Positions 36,497 through 48,930 of a DNA stretch of 64,000 nt are shown in pieces. The position numbers and the translations under genes are program-made. The DNA lies in assembly GCA_030737875.1 (NCBI GenBank), contig CM060910.1:252248427-252312426 (forward strand). The letters run 5' to 3'. Position 1 is the stretch's first letter, and the number at the start of each line of letters is the position of its first letter. This DNA comes from Allium sativum (lineage: Eukaryota > Streptophyta > Magnoliopsida > Asparagales > Amaryllidaceae). The notes under the pieces were generated by a model. It was not told the DNA's origin, searched no databases, and saw nothing but the letters and a program-made list of their open reading frames with translations.

Positions 36497-37507
36497 TTAA
36501 ATAGAAAGCATACCTCGAATAACGACACCTTTTTCCTTCTGCACCGCAGTTGGGTCATTTGACGAAGAAGGAACAGCGTTGATAGCATACGCTTTCACAA
36601 TCTGCTTCTCCCTAGGAGGTTGTGGGCAATCATCCTTGTGATGTCCCGCCTGGCCGCAGTTAAAGCACTTCCTTTCCCCAGGCTTTTCTCGACAATCTCT
36701 GGCATAATGGCCCTTCTGGCCACAACTAAAGCATTCGCCATCTTTCTTATTTTTCTTATCCTGACCATCCTTGGTCGGGTTCTGCTTCCTCTTGTTCTGA
36801 GAATTCTTCTTGCCTTCACCGCCTGCTTGCGGCTTTGGCTCCTCTGCAGATGTCGTAGCAACTTCGGTCTTCGACTTAGGGAAAAGGCTCTCTGACCTTA
36901 ATGCCTTTCCTACAATAGACTCGAACGTCTCATCGATATGGTTTATAAGTCTTTCCCCCAAGTACCCATCCAAGCCAGTTATGAACTTCTCGTTCTTCTT
37001 TTCGACTGTATCGATAAGGGACCATCCATATTTCGATAAAGTGTCGAATTCAGCGATATACTCCGAGACTACTCTATCGTTCTGCTTAAGCTCCAAGAAC
37101 TTCCTGAACAGTTCTGATTTATTAGCAGCTGGAATAAATTTATCACAAAAGCGAGTCTTAAACTGATTCCAAGTAACTTGATCTTCTGGAGTAGCTATTC
37201 TAATGGCATTCCACCAATTCATCGCTCGCCCTTGCAGCTGACGAAACGCTAGCCTTCTCTTCATCGCATCCTCAAGACCCAAGTCGTCGAAGATACGATG
37301 ACAACTATCCAACCAATCCTGAACATCTGTGGCCGACTCCGTTCCGTGGAACGGCTTCCCACTAAGGTTAGTGTAATCCTTGCACAACTTGGCGAAATCG
37401 ACCCTAGGCGCCTCCACTACTGGACCACCACCATTTCCAGGATTGGGAACTGCTCCCTGAACATCTCTAAGCATGTCTCTCATGAAGTTGGTGAACATTG
37501 TCCTCAT
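36497..37507 (-). CDS. gag: RE4 Gag (capsid/nucleocapsid), 336 aa
   Basis: This is the structural protein that forms the cytoplasmic particle and binds the element RNA. Residues about 45-210 match the plant Ty3/gypsy Retrotrans_gag domain (WWNAIR at 98-103, CDKFIP at 121-126). A lysine-rich stretch (about 232-256) precedes two CX2CX4HX4C zinc knuckles, residues 259-272 (CFSCGQKGHYARDC) and 281-294 (CFNCGQAGHHKDDC). The frame ends in RGMLSI and a stop, where related elements run on into protease. The start used is the first ATG in the uninterrupted frame. Nineteen codons upstream, in frame, is an ATG (37562-37564) followed by codons typical of these Gags but with TGA as third codon (37556-37558). 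So the native start is probably disabled and an N-terminally short Gag is what could be made. Confidence 0.85.
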   Translation of the reverse strand: MRTMFTNFMRDMLRDVQGAVPNPGNGGGPVVEAPRVDFAKLCKDYTNLSGKPFHGTESATDVQDWLDSCHRIFDDLGLEDAMKRRLAFRQLQGRAMNWWNAIRIATPEDQVTWNQFKTRFCDKFIPAANKSELFRKFLELKQNDRVVSEYIAEFDTLSKYGWSLIDTVEKKNEKFITGLDGYLGERLINHIDETFESIVGKALRSESLFPKSKTEVATTSAEEPKPQAGGEGKKNSQNKRKQNPTKDGQDKKNKKDGECFSCGQKGHYARDCREKPGERKCFNCGQAGHHKDDCPQPPREKQIVKAYAINAVPSSSNDPTAVQKEKGVVIRGMLSI

Positions 37508-37750
37508 GTCAGGAGCATTCCCATGGTTGGTCCCTCTACCAGCACGTCTAGGATATCAGCTCATCGTTAATCTGTAAAAGGGGAAACGATTAACGACCCC
37601 ATAGTGGTGCTAGTGCAGTACAACTTCATTCTTATACTGCCAATAGTATATATATATAGCTTTTGAAAACCAAAGTAATCACAAATACGCGCTCTCATAT
37701 ACGTACTAACTCTCCCTAGTGTCTTTCCCTAGGTTAACTACGCAACCTAG

Positions 37751-37764
37751 AGCTCTGATACCAA
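37751..37764 (-). other. RE4 primer-binding site (initiator tRNA-Met)
   Basis: In sense, TTGGTATCAGAGCT lies one base after the 5' LTR terminus at 37766. Downstream is the 'gagagcgc' motif also found after the primer sites of RE1 and RE2. Confidence 0.95.
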
Positions 37765-37765
37765 G

Positions 37766-40285
37766 TGTGACGGCCCGCCCCGCACCAACCGACATTTACT
37801 CCAAAAGTGCGCTGTACACATATCCAGTTAGCACGGGACGGTCGCCAGAAGAAAAAGAAAGAAGAGAATGAGCTAATCAAGGAACATGTAATACGTCTCA
37901 CAGCGCATAGAACAAAATATAGTAATAACATACTTGACATAAACAGGAGAGACAGTGCATAAGCTAAAAAAAACCAGAACTGAGCATCATAGCAGCGGAA
38001 ATCCAAAATATAGCTTATTACAACTTTTCAAACTGTCTCAAAGCAAAAGCAAGATAAAGGAGGTACACTACTAATGCCCAAGTAGCGACCACCAACGACG
38101 CAGGGAGAATATCTATATATCATACGTGGAAGCCTCCTGCTCGCCTCCGAATCAGCTACTCGCGCATCACCAGCTAACCATAACCTGTCTCTAGTCTGCT
38201 CGTGTGAGCACCCAGAGTAATAAGAAGAGACATAAAACTCTGGGTCAGACATAAAGCCTGGTATGAGCGATAAGCATCTAAACAGAATAATAACAGGTAT
38301 AATCCAATCTTACCTGAACCTGGACCTGCAACCAAAGAGTTAGCACTGCATACTGTACAACACTCTAAGGTGCCCTTTCAAATGGTGTAAAGATAACGGG
38401 GGTGGGGGTGTGCATGTCATAGTGATGTCAAACAATCAAACATAGCAAGCATCCTCACATCCCTCACTCAGTGCGTAAAGCATACGATATCCACTACTTT
38501 GGTCGCCTAATACTTTGGGCCATGACGGAATCCAATCCCGTGTAACTATCACTACAAACCCACTATCCATCTCTCAATGGTGGACCAAAGTTATGAATAC
38601 CGATAACCCCTTTGCACACGTCCCGCAGCAAAGCCCAACCATGAAGTGACCTCATTGGTTCCCAACTGGTTCCGGGATCCTGAGCTCTAACTTCCATTTG
38701 GACTACCTTTGCATCTCGGGTTATAGGTCATCACCATCGAATTGGATCGGATCGGCCTTCAACATTCTTCATCGGATCGGATCGGCCTTATCTGGTTCGG
38801 ATCGCGGTTCGCCCTCCCCAACCACGGTTCGTGGCTCCTTCTTCCACTCGTGGTCGATCAGATCGTGGACCCCCTTCGGATCGTGCTCCATACTCCTTGG
38901 CGTCGGTTCGTGGCTTCATCTCCCGGTCGGATCATGACCAACTTCGGATCGCGACTCGTGGATCGTGAGTGCATCGGATCGGGTTCCATCTCCACGCGGA
39001 TCGGGTCGTAATGCTCATTCGCGATCTGGATCGAAGTACTTCAGTTTGGGCACGGCGCTTCATCGAGTCGTCTCGTGGGTCTAACCACGATCGGGTCGGG
39101 TCGTGGGAGGAATAAGCGATCCAATCCGGGTCAACTTCCAGCGACGGTTTACACGCCTCTCGACGGCGTTTTCGACCATTCTAACTATTGAAATCAGTCA
39201 CAAAGCACATCATACAGTCATAGCAACATGTATAAACATCCACAAACAGCAAAACAACAATATGATATGTCAAAACGGATCAAACATACCCAAAAATCCA
39301 TATTTCCCTCTTAAGCATGTTTAAGCAAATCTAACGATAGGATTAGCAAAACTTATCCAAATTAGCCAAATTTTCTAACAGAGGCCTAAAACAATATTTC
39401 ATAATTTCTGAATATTTTTCCAGATTTTTAACATGCATAAATTCACTAATCACCCCTTAATCCCCCAAATTCCGGGATTTGCAAAATTAGTCGAAATTAA
39501 CCCAAATTCATATCAGAGGCATAAAATGGTGTTTTAGAATTTTAGGAATTTTTCTAGATTTTTATGAGCCATAATTTCGCTAATCTTCGCTAATTACCAT
39601 AATTAGCCGTAATTAGTGAGGAACTATGCAAATCACTCACCTTAGCCACAAACAAACTTTAGATCTGAAATAATCTCTGATTTGGATCCAATCCCTATGT
39701 GTTCCAGCAGCTCTCTTGCTAATTTGGTGAAGATCTTCCTTGATTTGATGTAGTTTTGCTTAATCTTCGATTAGAAAGTGATTAGAGATGATTTGGGATG
39801 AAATTAGAAGGTGGAGGCCATTGCTAGAGCTTGAAGGAGGTAAGTGGCGGCTGGAAAAATGAGTCTAAAACCGAAATCTTAACCCTAGCAGCCCTTAAAT
39901 ACCCCAAATCCCGAAATCCCCCATTGGGCCTAGTTGCTAATCACCCGGTTAAGTCCGATTAGCTGTTTTTCACCTTCTAAACCTTGTTTCAGCCATATCT
40001 CCCAAACGGTAAGTCCGTTTGGCTATTGTAACCACTCTACGGAAAGAGAAACCATCATTCGAATCCAATGGAAGTGGTTTCAGGTCAAAATTCCTTTTCA
40101 GTCAAAAGTTATGGCCAAAACAGTACCAACTAGGGGCAAAACGGTCATTTAAAAATCGAAAAAAATCATGAACATGGGAAATGACCCCAATAATCGTCTC
40201 CCAAAGTTACATGACCATACGACTTCATATGTGAAAGAAATAAATATTCCACGATCCTATGATGCGTAGAATGCGGGTCGTTACA
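37766..40285 (-). repeat. RE4 5' LTR
   Basis: This is the copy of 31254-33771 with about 1.3% difference by eye. The GGATCG-rich stretch is at about 38740-39110. Frames at 38698-39011, 39103-39324 and 39934-40152 are the counterparts of those in the other LTR and are not supported as genes. Confidence 0.93.
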
Positions 40286-40290
40286 AATAT

Positions 40291-43200
40291 AATAACTTAA
40301 ATATAATTTTTAATTATTGATTTGAATAATTAAACCAACAACTAATTTATTAATAAATAAATCTAGATTTGAAAACATAAAGTATATAGTACTTTCCCAA
40401 ATTTGATATAATCGAATTTCAAATTACAATTCTCTCTCGAATAATCTCTATTCAAATAAACTATATTCGATAACTCTTTTGAATAAACTATATTCGATAA
40501 CCCTTTCTTTCGAATAACCTATATTCGATTTTCTCTTCTCTACAGATTTTACTTAATCATTTTTACATTCCGAATATTGAAATGGATTTCATCGTTCCCT
40601 CTTCAAAACAACTCCGAATTTCACATTTTATATTCACTGTTGAATTTGCCATCTCAATTATCCACTGATAATTATATTTTAGTTCATTTATAAACTTTGT
40701 TTATAAATCACAATACTTGTTTCATTTTTAAATAAGTTCTTTATTCCTTAACCATTCGGAATTTCATTACTATTTGAATTCCTGTTTCAAAACCCCAATT
40801 TCCTCTACACATGTTTTTATTTGCAAAATCTTTGCTTATTTTCATTATTCACATCTAATGTGAATAATGTTTCCTTTATATAATCTATTCAGTTTGATTT
40901 CATTTTTTTAAAACAATATCTTATTTCAATTTCTATTTATTATCTCTATTTACAGAATTATTTGTAAAAATTCTCCTTTTAACTTCTAACATTTAAAATC
41001 TCATTTAAATTTCGCTTTACAAATGCTGAATTCGTACTCCATAAAATATTGGTTCTAAAACCGATTTCTCCTTCTCTATATAAGTTCGACTTATATTTTC
41101 ATTTATCAAAAGATAAATATTTTTATTTAATTTATAAAATTTTATTTATAAATTAATCGTCTCCATTTTATCTTTTAAAAATAGATTTCTATTTAAATAT
41201 TTACTTTAAACAATTTCCTATAATTCTTTTATATCTTGCCCATTCCCTTTTATAATTCTATTTATTTCCCAAATAAATTATTTTATAATTCTATTTGATT
41301 TCCGAAATATCTCCTTTCAATTCTATTTGTTTTTTTTTTTAAATACTATATTTACTCCATAAAGTTCTTTATTTACTTATTATTACTTCCATTTAGTATT
41401 TTAACCAAATCGACCTTTCAAACTTCCATATAACTGATAATAATTTTATATAGAAGCTTCTCATTTAATTTTCACATATCCCTTCTTTTTACAAAACCTT
41501 TTTGATTTATAAAATCCTAATTTCGATATACACTTCAGAAATTCCCTTTTTATAAAACCCTTTTGATTTTATAAACTTCCAGAATTTAATAATCACTTCA
41601 AATTTCCTTTTTATATAAAATCCTTGATTTTATATATATAAATATTTTTATTTCAAATTGTAGTTTGAAATTTCCCTTTTTACATTCCACTATTTCCTTT
41701 GGTATTTAAAAGTACCAAATAACCATGATCAACACACATAATCAATAACAGATTATAAATAACATCATATGTCACAATATATGAGAAACAGTAAAATAAA
41801 TGTTGAGGAACCCAGTTGGGTCCCTCCGACCTGTTTCCCTGCATCCACAGATGTTAATCAACATAAATAACACGAGTATGAAATATTATGATAAACAGAA
41901 TCAGTATTCGATTAATGATTTATATGTATCGTTATCGATATTTTCAACCAATTAACTAGAAGTTCAACCAAACAGCCAACACACAGCAAATCAACCAATA
42001 TTTACCAATTCTAAAAATACTTTATAAAAATATAAATTGATCAGAGTTAGTGAGATTTACTCACATTGGACGGTTTATCGTTAAATAACGATTATCGGTC
42101 ATTGATTTGATTCAGGCATTTAACTTCACCATAAATCCAAACGAGTTCCAATTCACTCCCGGTCAGTTCCATGGTGGAGACCTCGTCCATACGATCCCAG
42201 TGTGACCAGTTTTGCTGAATTTTGTTAACATATGAGTAAGTTATGACATTAAAAAGGTTGAATATATTAATTGAAAATTTCCATTATATATTAGTTTAAA
42301 CCATGGGCCTCACCAAGTCCTCAAGCCCAACTTCCACGTTGCCAACCCAAATGAATAGTATCCTCTCTTCCACTTTTGAAGACCACGACATCTCAGAATT
42401 TTCTCAACACCATTGCCGATCTCTTCCTCAACCCTACTCGTCAATCCTTCCATAACCAATCAAAGTAAAAATGCCACAATTCCCATCGTTCGATCCTCTA
42501 TCCAACCATACCACAACAGCAGAACTCGGATTCCCCTTCTAAACTGCGTCGAACATCCCAAAACACCGTATATAGAAAACTATCGACATCATTAATCATG
42601 AAACTCCTCCAAAAGTTCACAAGTCCAACTACTCAATAACCTAAACCCAAAACCAACCACAGATTCTCGTATAGAAGCTTATACCTCTCTCGATCTTGAA
42701 CCTTAGAACGTTGGAATCGTCGAACTTGGTTTCGGCTATACATCGAGCTGGATAAGAGTCATACCAAATCGAAGCTCAGACTCTGACGATCACAACAAAC
42801 CTTGTTTCAAGATTTACTGATTTATATCCGATTTAATGTGGATTTTTAAACTTGCGATTTCTACTGTGGTGAAGCAATATGGTGGCGGCTAATAAGTTTT
42901 GACCACCGTGAAAATGTTTAGGGTAAGAAAAAAAGTTAGGATATTTATAGAGAGATTTTTATATTTTTTTAATCGATTTTTTTATTTGTTTATATTGAAT
43001 CATTGCTTTCATTTGTCATTTAAAAATCCCTGTGATCACACACAATACCCAAAAATCATGAAAATGGACACGTAGCTACAGTTTGACATTGCGGACCCAA
43101 CGAAACTGATTTCGTCGAATTCCGACTTCGTTTGCTCGCACATCATATGTTTACAGTCAGAAAATTGACTGTTATTCACATTAAAATCCCGTACGGTCCC

Positions 43201-44016
43201 ACACTAGCCCTAAAAATCATGGAAATTGAAATATAACAATAATTTGACATTACGAATCCAATAAAATTGGTTTCGTCGAATTTGGAGGTTTTTTGAAAAA
43301 CTGGCTATTTTCAAAGCTCTAAATAACCCATTTAAATATATAAATATATTCAAAAACAATTAAATTAAATAAAAATAATTTAATATTATTGTATATATTC
43401 ACACTAGAATATCATACAGCTCCAGAATATTTCTATATGAATTTCTAGCTCGATATTTCAAATCCCAATTGAATCGATATACGATTTATAATGAAATTCC
43501 TTTTATAATATAATTATATATTTATAAATTCCATAGCGACTTTTCGAAAATTTGATTTGGACGTAAATCAAGATCTACACAATGAAATCCCGATTTTTCT
43601 CTTTTATTAGAAAAATATACTTCACCAGCTCCTAACGTTTCTTGTTTCACAGAAATTTGATTTAAAACGAACCCTGTATATTCAGTTGAAGTTCAAATCG
43701 CCAAATAGCGAACTGAAGCGCCATTTCGAGCTCGGTTATGATTATAATATAGTTATACGTTCAAACTTCGTTTAAATATTATATTCGTTATTCTAATAAA
43801 ATTTCAAACTGAATTATATATATTTTAAATTGTTCAGTTCACACCATATCGTCAATTCACTATTTCCGACTATTTCAGAAATAAATATATTGTTCTATTA
43901 TTTATATTAATTAAATGTTCACTATTATTTAGTTGAATAACCATTAAATTCTCTATATTACTATTTAAATAATTAAATAAATTAATTATTATATCGCTAA
44001 AATACGGGACATTACA
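40291..44016 (-). repeat. RE3 5' LTR, sense 5' piece
   Basis: This matches 19730-23433 of the 3' LTR. It contains the LTR start (44016), the U3 block (about 43745-43610), TATAAATA (42952-42959) and hairpin H1 (41805-41813/41818-41826, one wobble). No gene is visible; the small frame at 42413-42595 is in LTR sequence. Confidence 0.9.
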
Positions 44017-44021
44017 TTCAT

Positions 44022-45356
44022 ATAATTCGATAACTGAAATTTTATATATATTGTTTACATTGGAAAACAGACGTATGGAGGAATCGCTGTAAAATTTATA
44101 TGATAGGCTTCATTGAGTATTCAACGCAAATAAAATCACGGTGATTAAACTCAATCTCTGGTTCGATTATAATTTATTATAATCGAATTTTTATTTATAT
44201 GTCGTTTGTTGGTTGATTGTTTGCATTGCTATTTATTGATAATTGTTGTTATTATAAATATATTAGTTATTTAGGATTAGTGTTTGTGGTTATATATATA
44301 TATATATATATATTAGTGGTTGGATATTTCCCGCAGTACCATTAGCGGATGCCCACAGTATCATTAGTGGATGACCCTATATGCCCTACGCTATGATAGT
44401 GGATGACCTTCTATACCGCGATATCCTGCCTCGAAGCGAGATGGGTATTATTAATGTTGGCTAACATCCGTGGATGCAGGAAAAACTGGTTGGAGGAATC
44501 CGACTAGATTCCTCAAATATATTATTATTTGTTTGTTTGATATATATTATCATATATGATGTGGTAGAAAATCTGTGATTGATAGTTGGGTGTTTTTGAA
44601 TGTTTAAATATTACTGGGCCTAAATATTGATTTATAAAATATCATGAAAAGAGGATTTTGAATTTAAATGCGAAAAAACTATTTTCTAAAATAGAATTTA
44701 AATTTAGAATGGCTAGAAACATTAACTTGTTTTGAAAAATATAAAACTACTAGTGAATTTATAAACGGTGTTTATAAATTAAATAATACAGAAAATGAAA
44801 GTGAATTTATAAATGGTGTTTATAAATTAAATATTGCAGGGAATTGAAGTGAATTTATAAACAGTATTTATAAGTGAAAAGGGAAAATTTATTATTTGGT
44901 TAATTTAGGAAATCTAAGTTCAAATGTTAGTTTAAAAAGGGAATTGAAATTAGTTTCTCAAAGAAGACAATGAAATCTATTCCGATGATCGGAATGTAAA
45001 TTTAATTGGGTAATTAAATTATATTATGCTGAACTTATAAAATAAATTATATCAAAAAGAATACTGAAATTGTATTAATTAGGAACTAAGATTTGAAATT
45101 TAATATTAAAATAGATTCTATGTTATGTATATAGATAAGTTATAACAAATAAAATATTCTCAATATGAAGTTAAATTTATAAACAATGTTTATAAATTAA
45201 GTGAATTTATCATCATGAGATAGTTGGAATTTTTAAATTCAAATACGAATTTAAAAGTAGAATTTGAAATCATTTCGAAAAGGGAACAATGATCTTATTT
45301 CGTAGTTCGGAATATAAAACGAATTGAGTTTCATTTTATTTTTTTGAAATGAAACT

Positions 45357-45400
<44 letters not shown>

Positions 45401-48400
45401 TGGAAGTTGAATTTATAAACGATGTTTATAAATTTCGTGAAATAAATTATCATTTGATAATTTAGAAAATTAAATTCAAATATGAATCTAACCATGAATT
45501 GGAAATCGTTTCAGAAAGGGGATGATAATTTTTTTTCGGGAATTTGGAATATAAAATAAATTGAAACAAGCTTAAAGAATTTATAACTAGAATTCAATTA
45601 TATCGAATTTTATAAATAATTTATTTATAAATGAATTGGGATTTATTATAGAAGATTGTATTATAAATTTATAACGAAGTTATGAAATAATCGACTATTA
45701 AGGATAATTGAAAATATCAAGTTGGATTTGAAAAATGGATTTAATATATATTGAAATATATATTAAAACGAGATTGAAATTTAAATTAACTAAGTTTAAC
45801 TTTTACATTTAAATATAACTAAAACGAACTCATCGTGGCGCGATAGTTCGTAAATTGGCATTTTGAACTTTAATTGAATATATAGAACTCAATTTAAGTC
45901 GGAGTTCTTTGAAACAAGAATCATTAGGACCGATTGAATAATAGTTTTCTAATGGAAGAGGAAAATCTGGATTTCGTCTTATAGATTTTGAGTTATGTCA
46001 AAATCAAATTTTTAGAAAAAACAGAGCCATAACCAATATAAAACCATAACGGTTATTTAAATAAATAAAAGGATTTTAGACAAAAAAAATCCATATTTCC
46101 ATTAGAAAATATAGATTTGAGTTATAAATATATCTGAACTCTAGTGGAGTAATGAATTGATTTTTGAAACAAAAATCAGATTTTTAATTGTTGAATAGAA
46201 CTAACTAATTTGAAAAATAATTAGTTTATGGAATTTTGAATCGAGATTGGACTTCGAATAAGAAAAAGGGGTTTGTAATTTATATTTGAAATCAAATATA
46301 TAACTTGAGTTGAAAAGGGAATTCGATTGGTTTATAAGTAATTAAAATATATTTGAATGTGATATCTTTAAATAAAAAGTGAAATGGACAAAAGAGTTGA
46401 TTAAAGAATAAATTAGCGAATTGAGTTAAAATGGCTAGATTGAGTTAGGATAAACTAGAAATGAACGTATATGTGTTAAATAGGTATGGAATGAAGAGAA
46501 TGAAGTTTATAAATTTAGTGCTCAATAAAAAGGTACATGTTTAATTCCATACGAGGTTTTATGCGCCGAATCAGCAAGCCGCTTGGCTTTTTGATTTTCT
46601 TTTTGAATGGAAAGGTCTCAGAGAGGCATTTGGTAGTTGTACCGAGTAACCCGTACAAAGGAGGTCATGGCGAAATTTTCCGAAAATTTAAGGAGTTAGA
46701 ATATTTTTAAGAAAATTGGATAATTAAAAAAAATCAATATATCAATATATATTGAATTCGATAAGGAAACGAATTTAAAATAGAATATTATAAACAAAAA
46801 GGAAATACATAATTAAATTTGGTAAAAATAAAAAGAGAAACATATACACATTTTACAAATGAATAATTGGATTTGTCGGTGTTGATTATTCGAGGCAACT
46901 GGTTTTGTCTATTTTGAAGTCAAAATGTTATTCAATCAAAGTCTGGGAGGTAATTATACCCCAACTTGAATGATTTCATTTTTGACCGATAAATAACAAG
47001 ATTCAGTCTCGAAGATCAATGTTTGAATATGATTTATTTGAGTGCAGTGATTTGGGTGGTTGTAACGATATTTTACACAATATTCGTTTTAACTCAAACA
47101 ACTGGAATTTTGGAAATATAGTAATAAATATTTCCTGAGGATAGAAATGAATTGTCGTGAAAGGAAGGAGTAATTGGAAATGAATTCCAAATATAAATAG
47201 AAGGTATTTTCTAAGTATAGAAAATAAAATAAGACGATATATGAGAAATGTTTTTCAAATAACGTAAAAGGCCAAAATGATTATTAAAAATATTTGGTTA
47301 ACAAATATTGATAAGCACATGGAGAAGTTATTTAATTAATGAAATATTAATTAAGGGGCCCAGTGATTGTTTGATGTTATGGATGAATGTTAGTTTGTTT
47401 TTCTTCGATAGTTAAATAACTGACTATCGAAGTATTTGCCACCGTAATGGCAGTAGTGTTGCGAATCAGATTATATGAAGATAAATCGAAGACGGAGTAA
47501 AATGAAAGGGATCTTATGTTAATCCGAGGTAGAAATTGCCTAAGATGGATTAATGGAAATTGTGCCTTCGGTTTCGTTCAATCCCAGAACGAACGTGTAT
47601 GGATGAATGTCTGACAGAGTATTTTCAACGATCACTTATGTTGGTCTGTACAAATATACATCTGGTGGCGGAGAATTTATTCTCTTAGCATAATATTCAG
47701 AATATCTTTGTGCAAATCAATTACAGATTAACGGATCTGACAATCTGACATTTAAAGTGATGGTGCTATCAAGTAATCGTAACCTCAAGCCTCGCTACCG
47801 GGAAATGGTATAAAATCGGGTGGGTCGCATGGCTTAGTGGTTAACTGCCAAGTAGGGTGTATTGTCACCTGATCTAGAGAAATTCCTTTTGCTTCTTAAA
47901 TCTATCGATGTTGTCCCTTGTGGGAACGGTTGCTGATCCCAACCGTTGGTGATAATACATTCGGTACTCTCAAGCGAAGTGAGGGGCCGATCATGTTTAG
48001 CCTGGGTTGCTAGATGTTCTTGTTCAACCCGGTGTATTCCTCTCCAGAGATACACTGTTGGAAGGTGGTCCCATACCTTGCCAGTTGGAATCCATTATCC
48101 AATAAGTGCCCGCAGTTTTGATTGTATACTATATATGTAGAGCGTGAGATGCAAGCGTTCCGCTAGGTAGTTATTTATTTGTATTTAGACACTATTATAA
48201 TATCAGACTAAGATATGATTTTCAAAAACTATTTTGGGTTATCGTAAAGTAAAAACTGTACGTATTTATGTATGGATTTGGTATTCTGATTATCTTTTTC
48301 GAAAAGGATTTTTTAAAGTTAAACTAAGTGTTTGGAGTTTACTCACACTAGTCCCATAACTGACCCAGAGTTCATTTTGTTTTACCCTAAACTCTTGGGT

Positions 48401-48785
48401 CCCCAAATTTTTACGGGCAGTCAAGTAGTTCAAGTATTTTCAGATATCCTTGGAGGAGCTTGGAGCAGGAGGCTTCAGCGTTGGTTATCTATTATTATTT
48501 TCCGCTATGTTGTATTGTACTCTGAAAATGGTATGTATATGTATGTACAGTAAAAAATTTGTGTACCAAAAGTTGTTATATTATATTTTATTCCACTACG
48601 ATGTGAGATTCTGTGTTATTGTTCAGTTCTGTCTTCTATCTCTTTTCTTCTATTCTAATTTTCTTTCTTTCTATTTCTCATCCTCTAACTTCTTTCTATT
48701 AATGATCCAGTAATTTATGGTGTTTGGTTAGTCGATATGGTATTTGTATCGATAATCAGGATCAGGAAAATGTCGGTTCGTTACA
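44022..48785 (+). repeat. RE1 3' LTR, second part (composite)
   Basis: This continues from 17687. It contains hairpin H1 (44493-44500/44507-44514), a U3-like block at 45825-45990 that belongs near the LTR start in RE2, RE3 and S2, and a block at 46510-46720 that is internal and near the purine tract in RE2 and RE3. H2 (47403-47432) and GAGCGTGAGATG (48140) follow, and it ends TTACA at 48785. Repeats of 'aatttataaa...gtttataaatt' recur between 44750 and 45430. No gene is supported. Confidence 0.88.
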
Positions 48786-48930
48786 TCACTAGTGTCATCA
48801 CCAACACATACCCCAAGTGCCGTCACTAAAACATAACACAAGTGCCATCACGAACACATACCATAAGTGCCATAATTTAAAAGAACAATTCGAATATATC
48901 ACAAGTACTAACACATACCATCCAAATACT
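48786..48930. repeat. Subterminal-type repeats of the CACTA element
   Basis: Three to four spaced copies of a motif near 'aagtgccatcac' followed by 'aacacatacc' occur within 145 bp, for example at about 48812-48830 and 48840-48862. Short repeated motifs near the ends are typical binding sites for the TNPA/TNP1 protein of CACTA elements; binding here is inference. Confidence 0.5.

Larger units (their letters stand above)
31254..40285 (-). mobile_element. RE4: young gag-bearing, pol-defective Tekay/Del-like chromovirus
   Basis: The target duplication 'aatat' (31249-31253 and 40286-40290) is exact. LTRs are 31254-33771 (3', 2518 bp) and 37766-40285 (5', 2520 bp). By eye they differ at roughly 30-35 positions, near 1.3%, so this is the most recent insertion in the nest apart from undated solo LTRs. 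On the sense strand LTRs run TGTAACGACCCGC to GGGCCGTCACA. The internal 4 kb has gag, remnants of protease, RT, RNase H-integrase and integrase, and a chromodomain tail, with large deletions. Clade assignment rests on the gag with two zinc knuckles, the chromodomain and the LTR size. Confidence 0.93.
17688..44016 (-). mobile_element. RE3: giant-LTR retrotransposon, minus strand, carrying S1 and RE4
   Basis: The target duplication is exact: 'ttcat' at 17683-17687 and 44017-44021. The 3' LTR is 17688-23433 (5746 bp), the internal domain 23434-25093 (1660 bp), and the 5' LTR 25094-44016. Subtracting S1, RE4 and their duplications leaves about 5733 bp for the 5' LTR, matching the 3' LTR and confirming the nested reading. 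On the sense strand the LTRs start TGTAATGTCCCG (3') or the equivalent TGTAATGTCCCGTATT (5') and end CGTTACA. It encodes no protein domain. Confidence 0.93.
603..48785 (+). mobile_element. RE1: non-coding giant-LTR retrotransposon, outermost of the nest
   Basis: The parts in order are a truncated 5' LTR (603-3265), a primer site (3267-3280), the internal domain (3266-3739 and 15416-16102), a purine tract (16087-16102) and a 3' LTR (16103-17687 plus 44022-48785). RE2 splits the internal domain and RE3 splits the 3' LTR. Sequence from 603 to 3265 matches 46160-48785 nearly line by line, which establishes the LTR pair. Once the insertions are removed the 3' LTR is about 6349 bp and the internal domain about 1.16 kb. 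No gag or pol domain was found. The 5 bases after the 3' LTR are 'tcact'; the left TSD is lost with the 5' end of the element. Confidence 0.85.

Noticed and set aside
32185..39011. Overlapping long frames on both strands at 32185-32602 and 38698-39011
   Set aside because: They arise from the GGATCG-rich, stop-poor composition of the RE4 LTR and occur in both LTR copies; no protein family is visible.
33420..40152. Identical 72-aa frames at 33420-33638 and 39934-40152
   Set aside because: They are the two LTR copies of RE4; identity reflects recent insertion, not selection.
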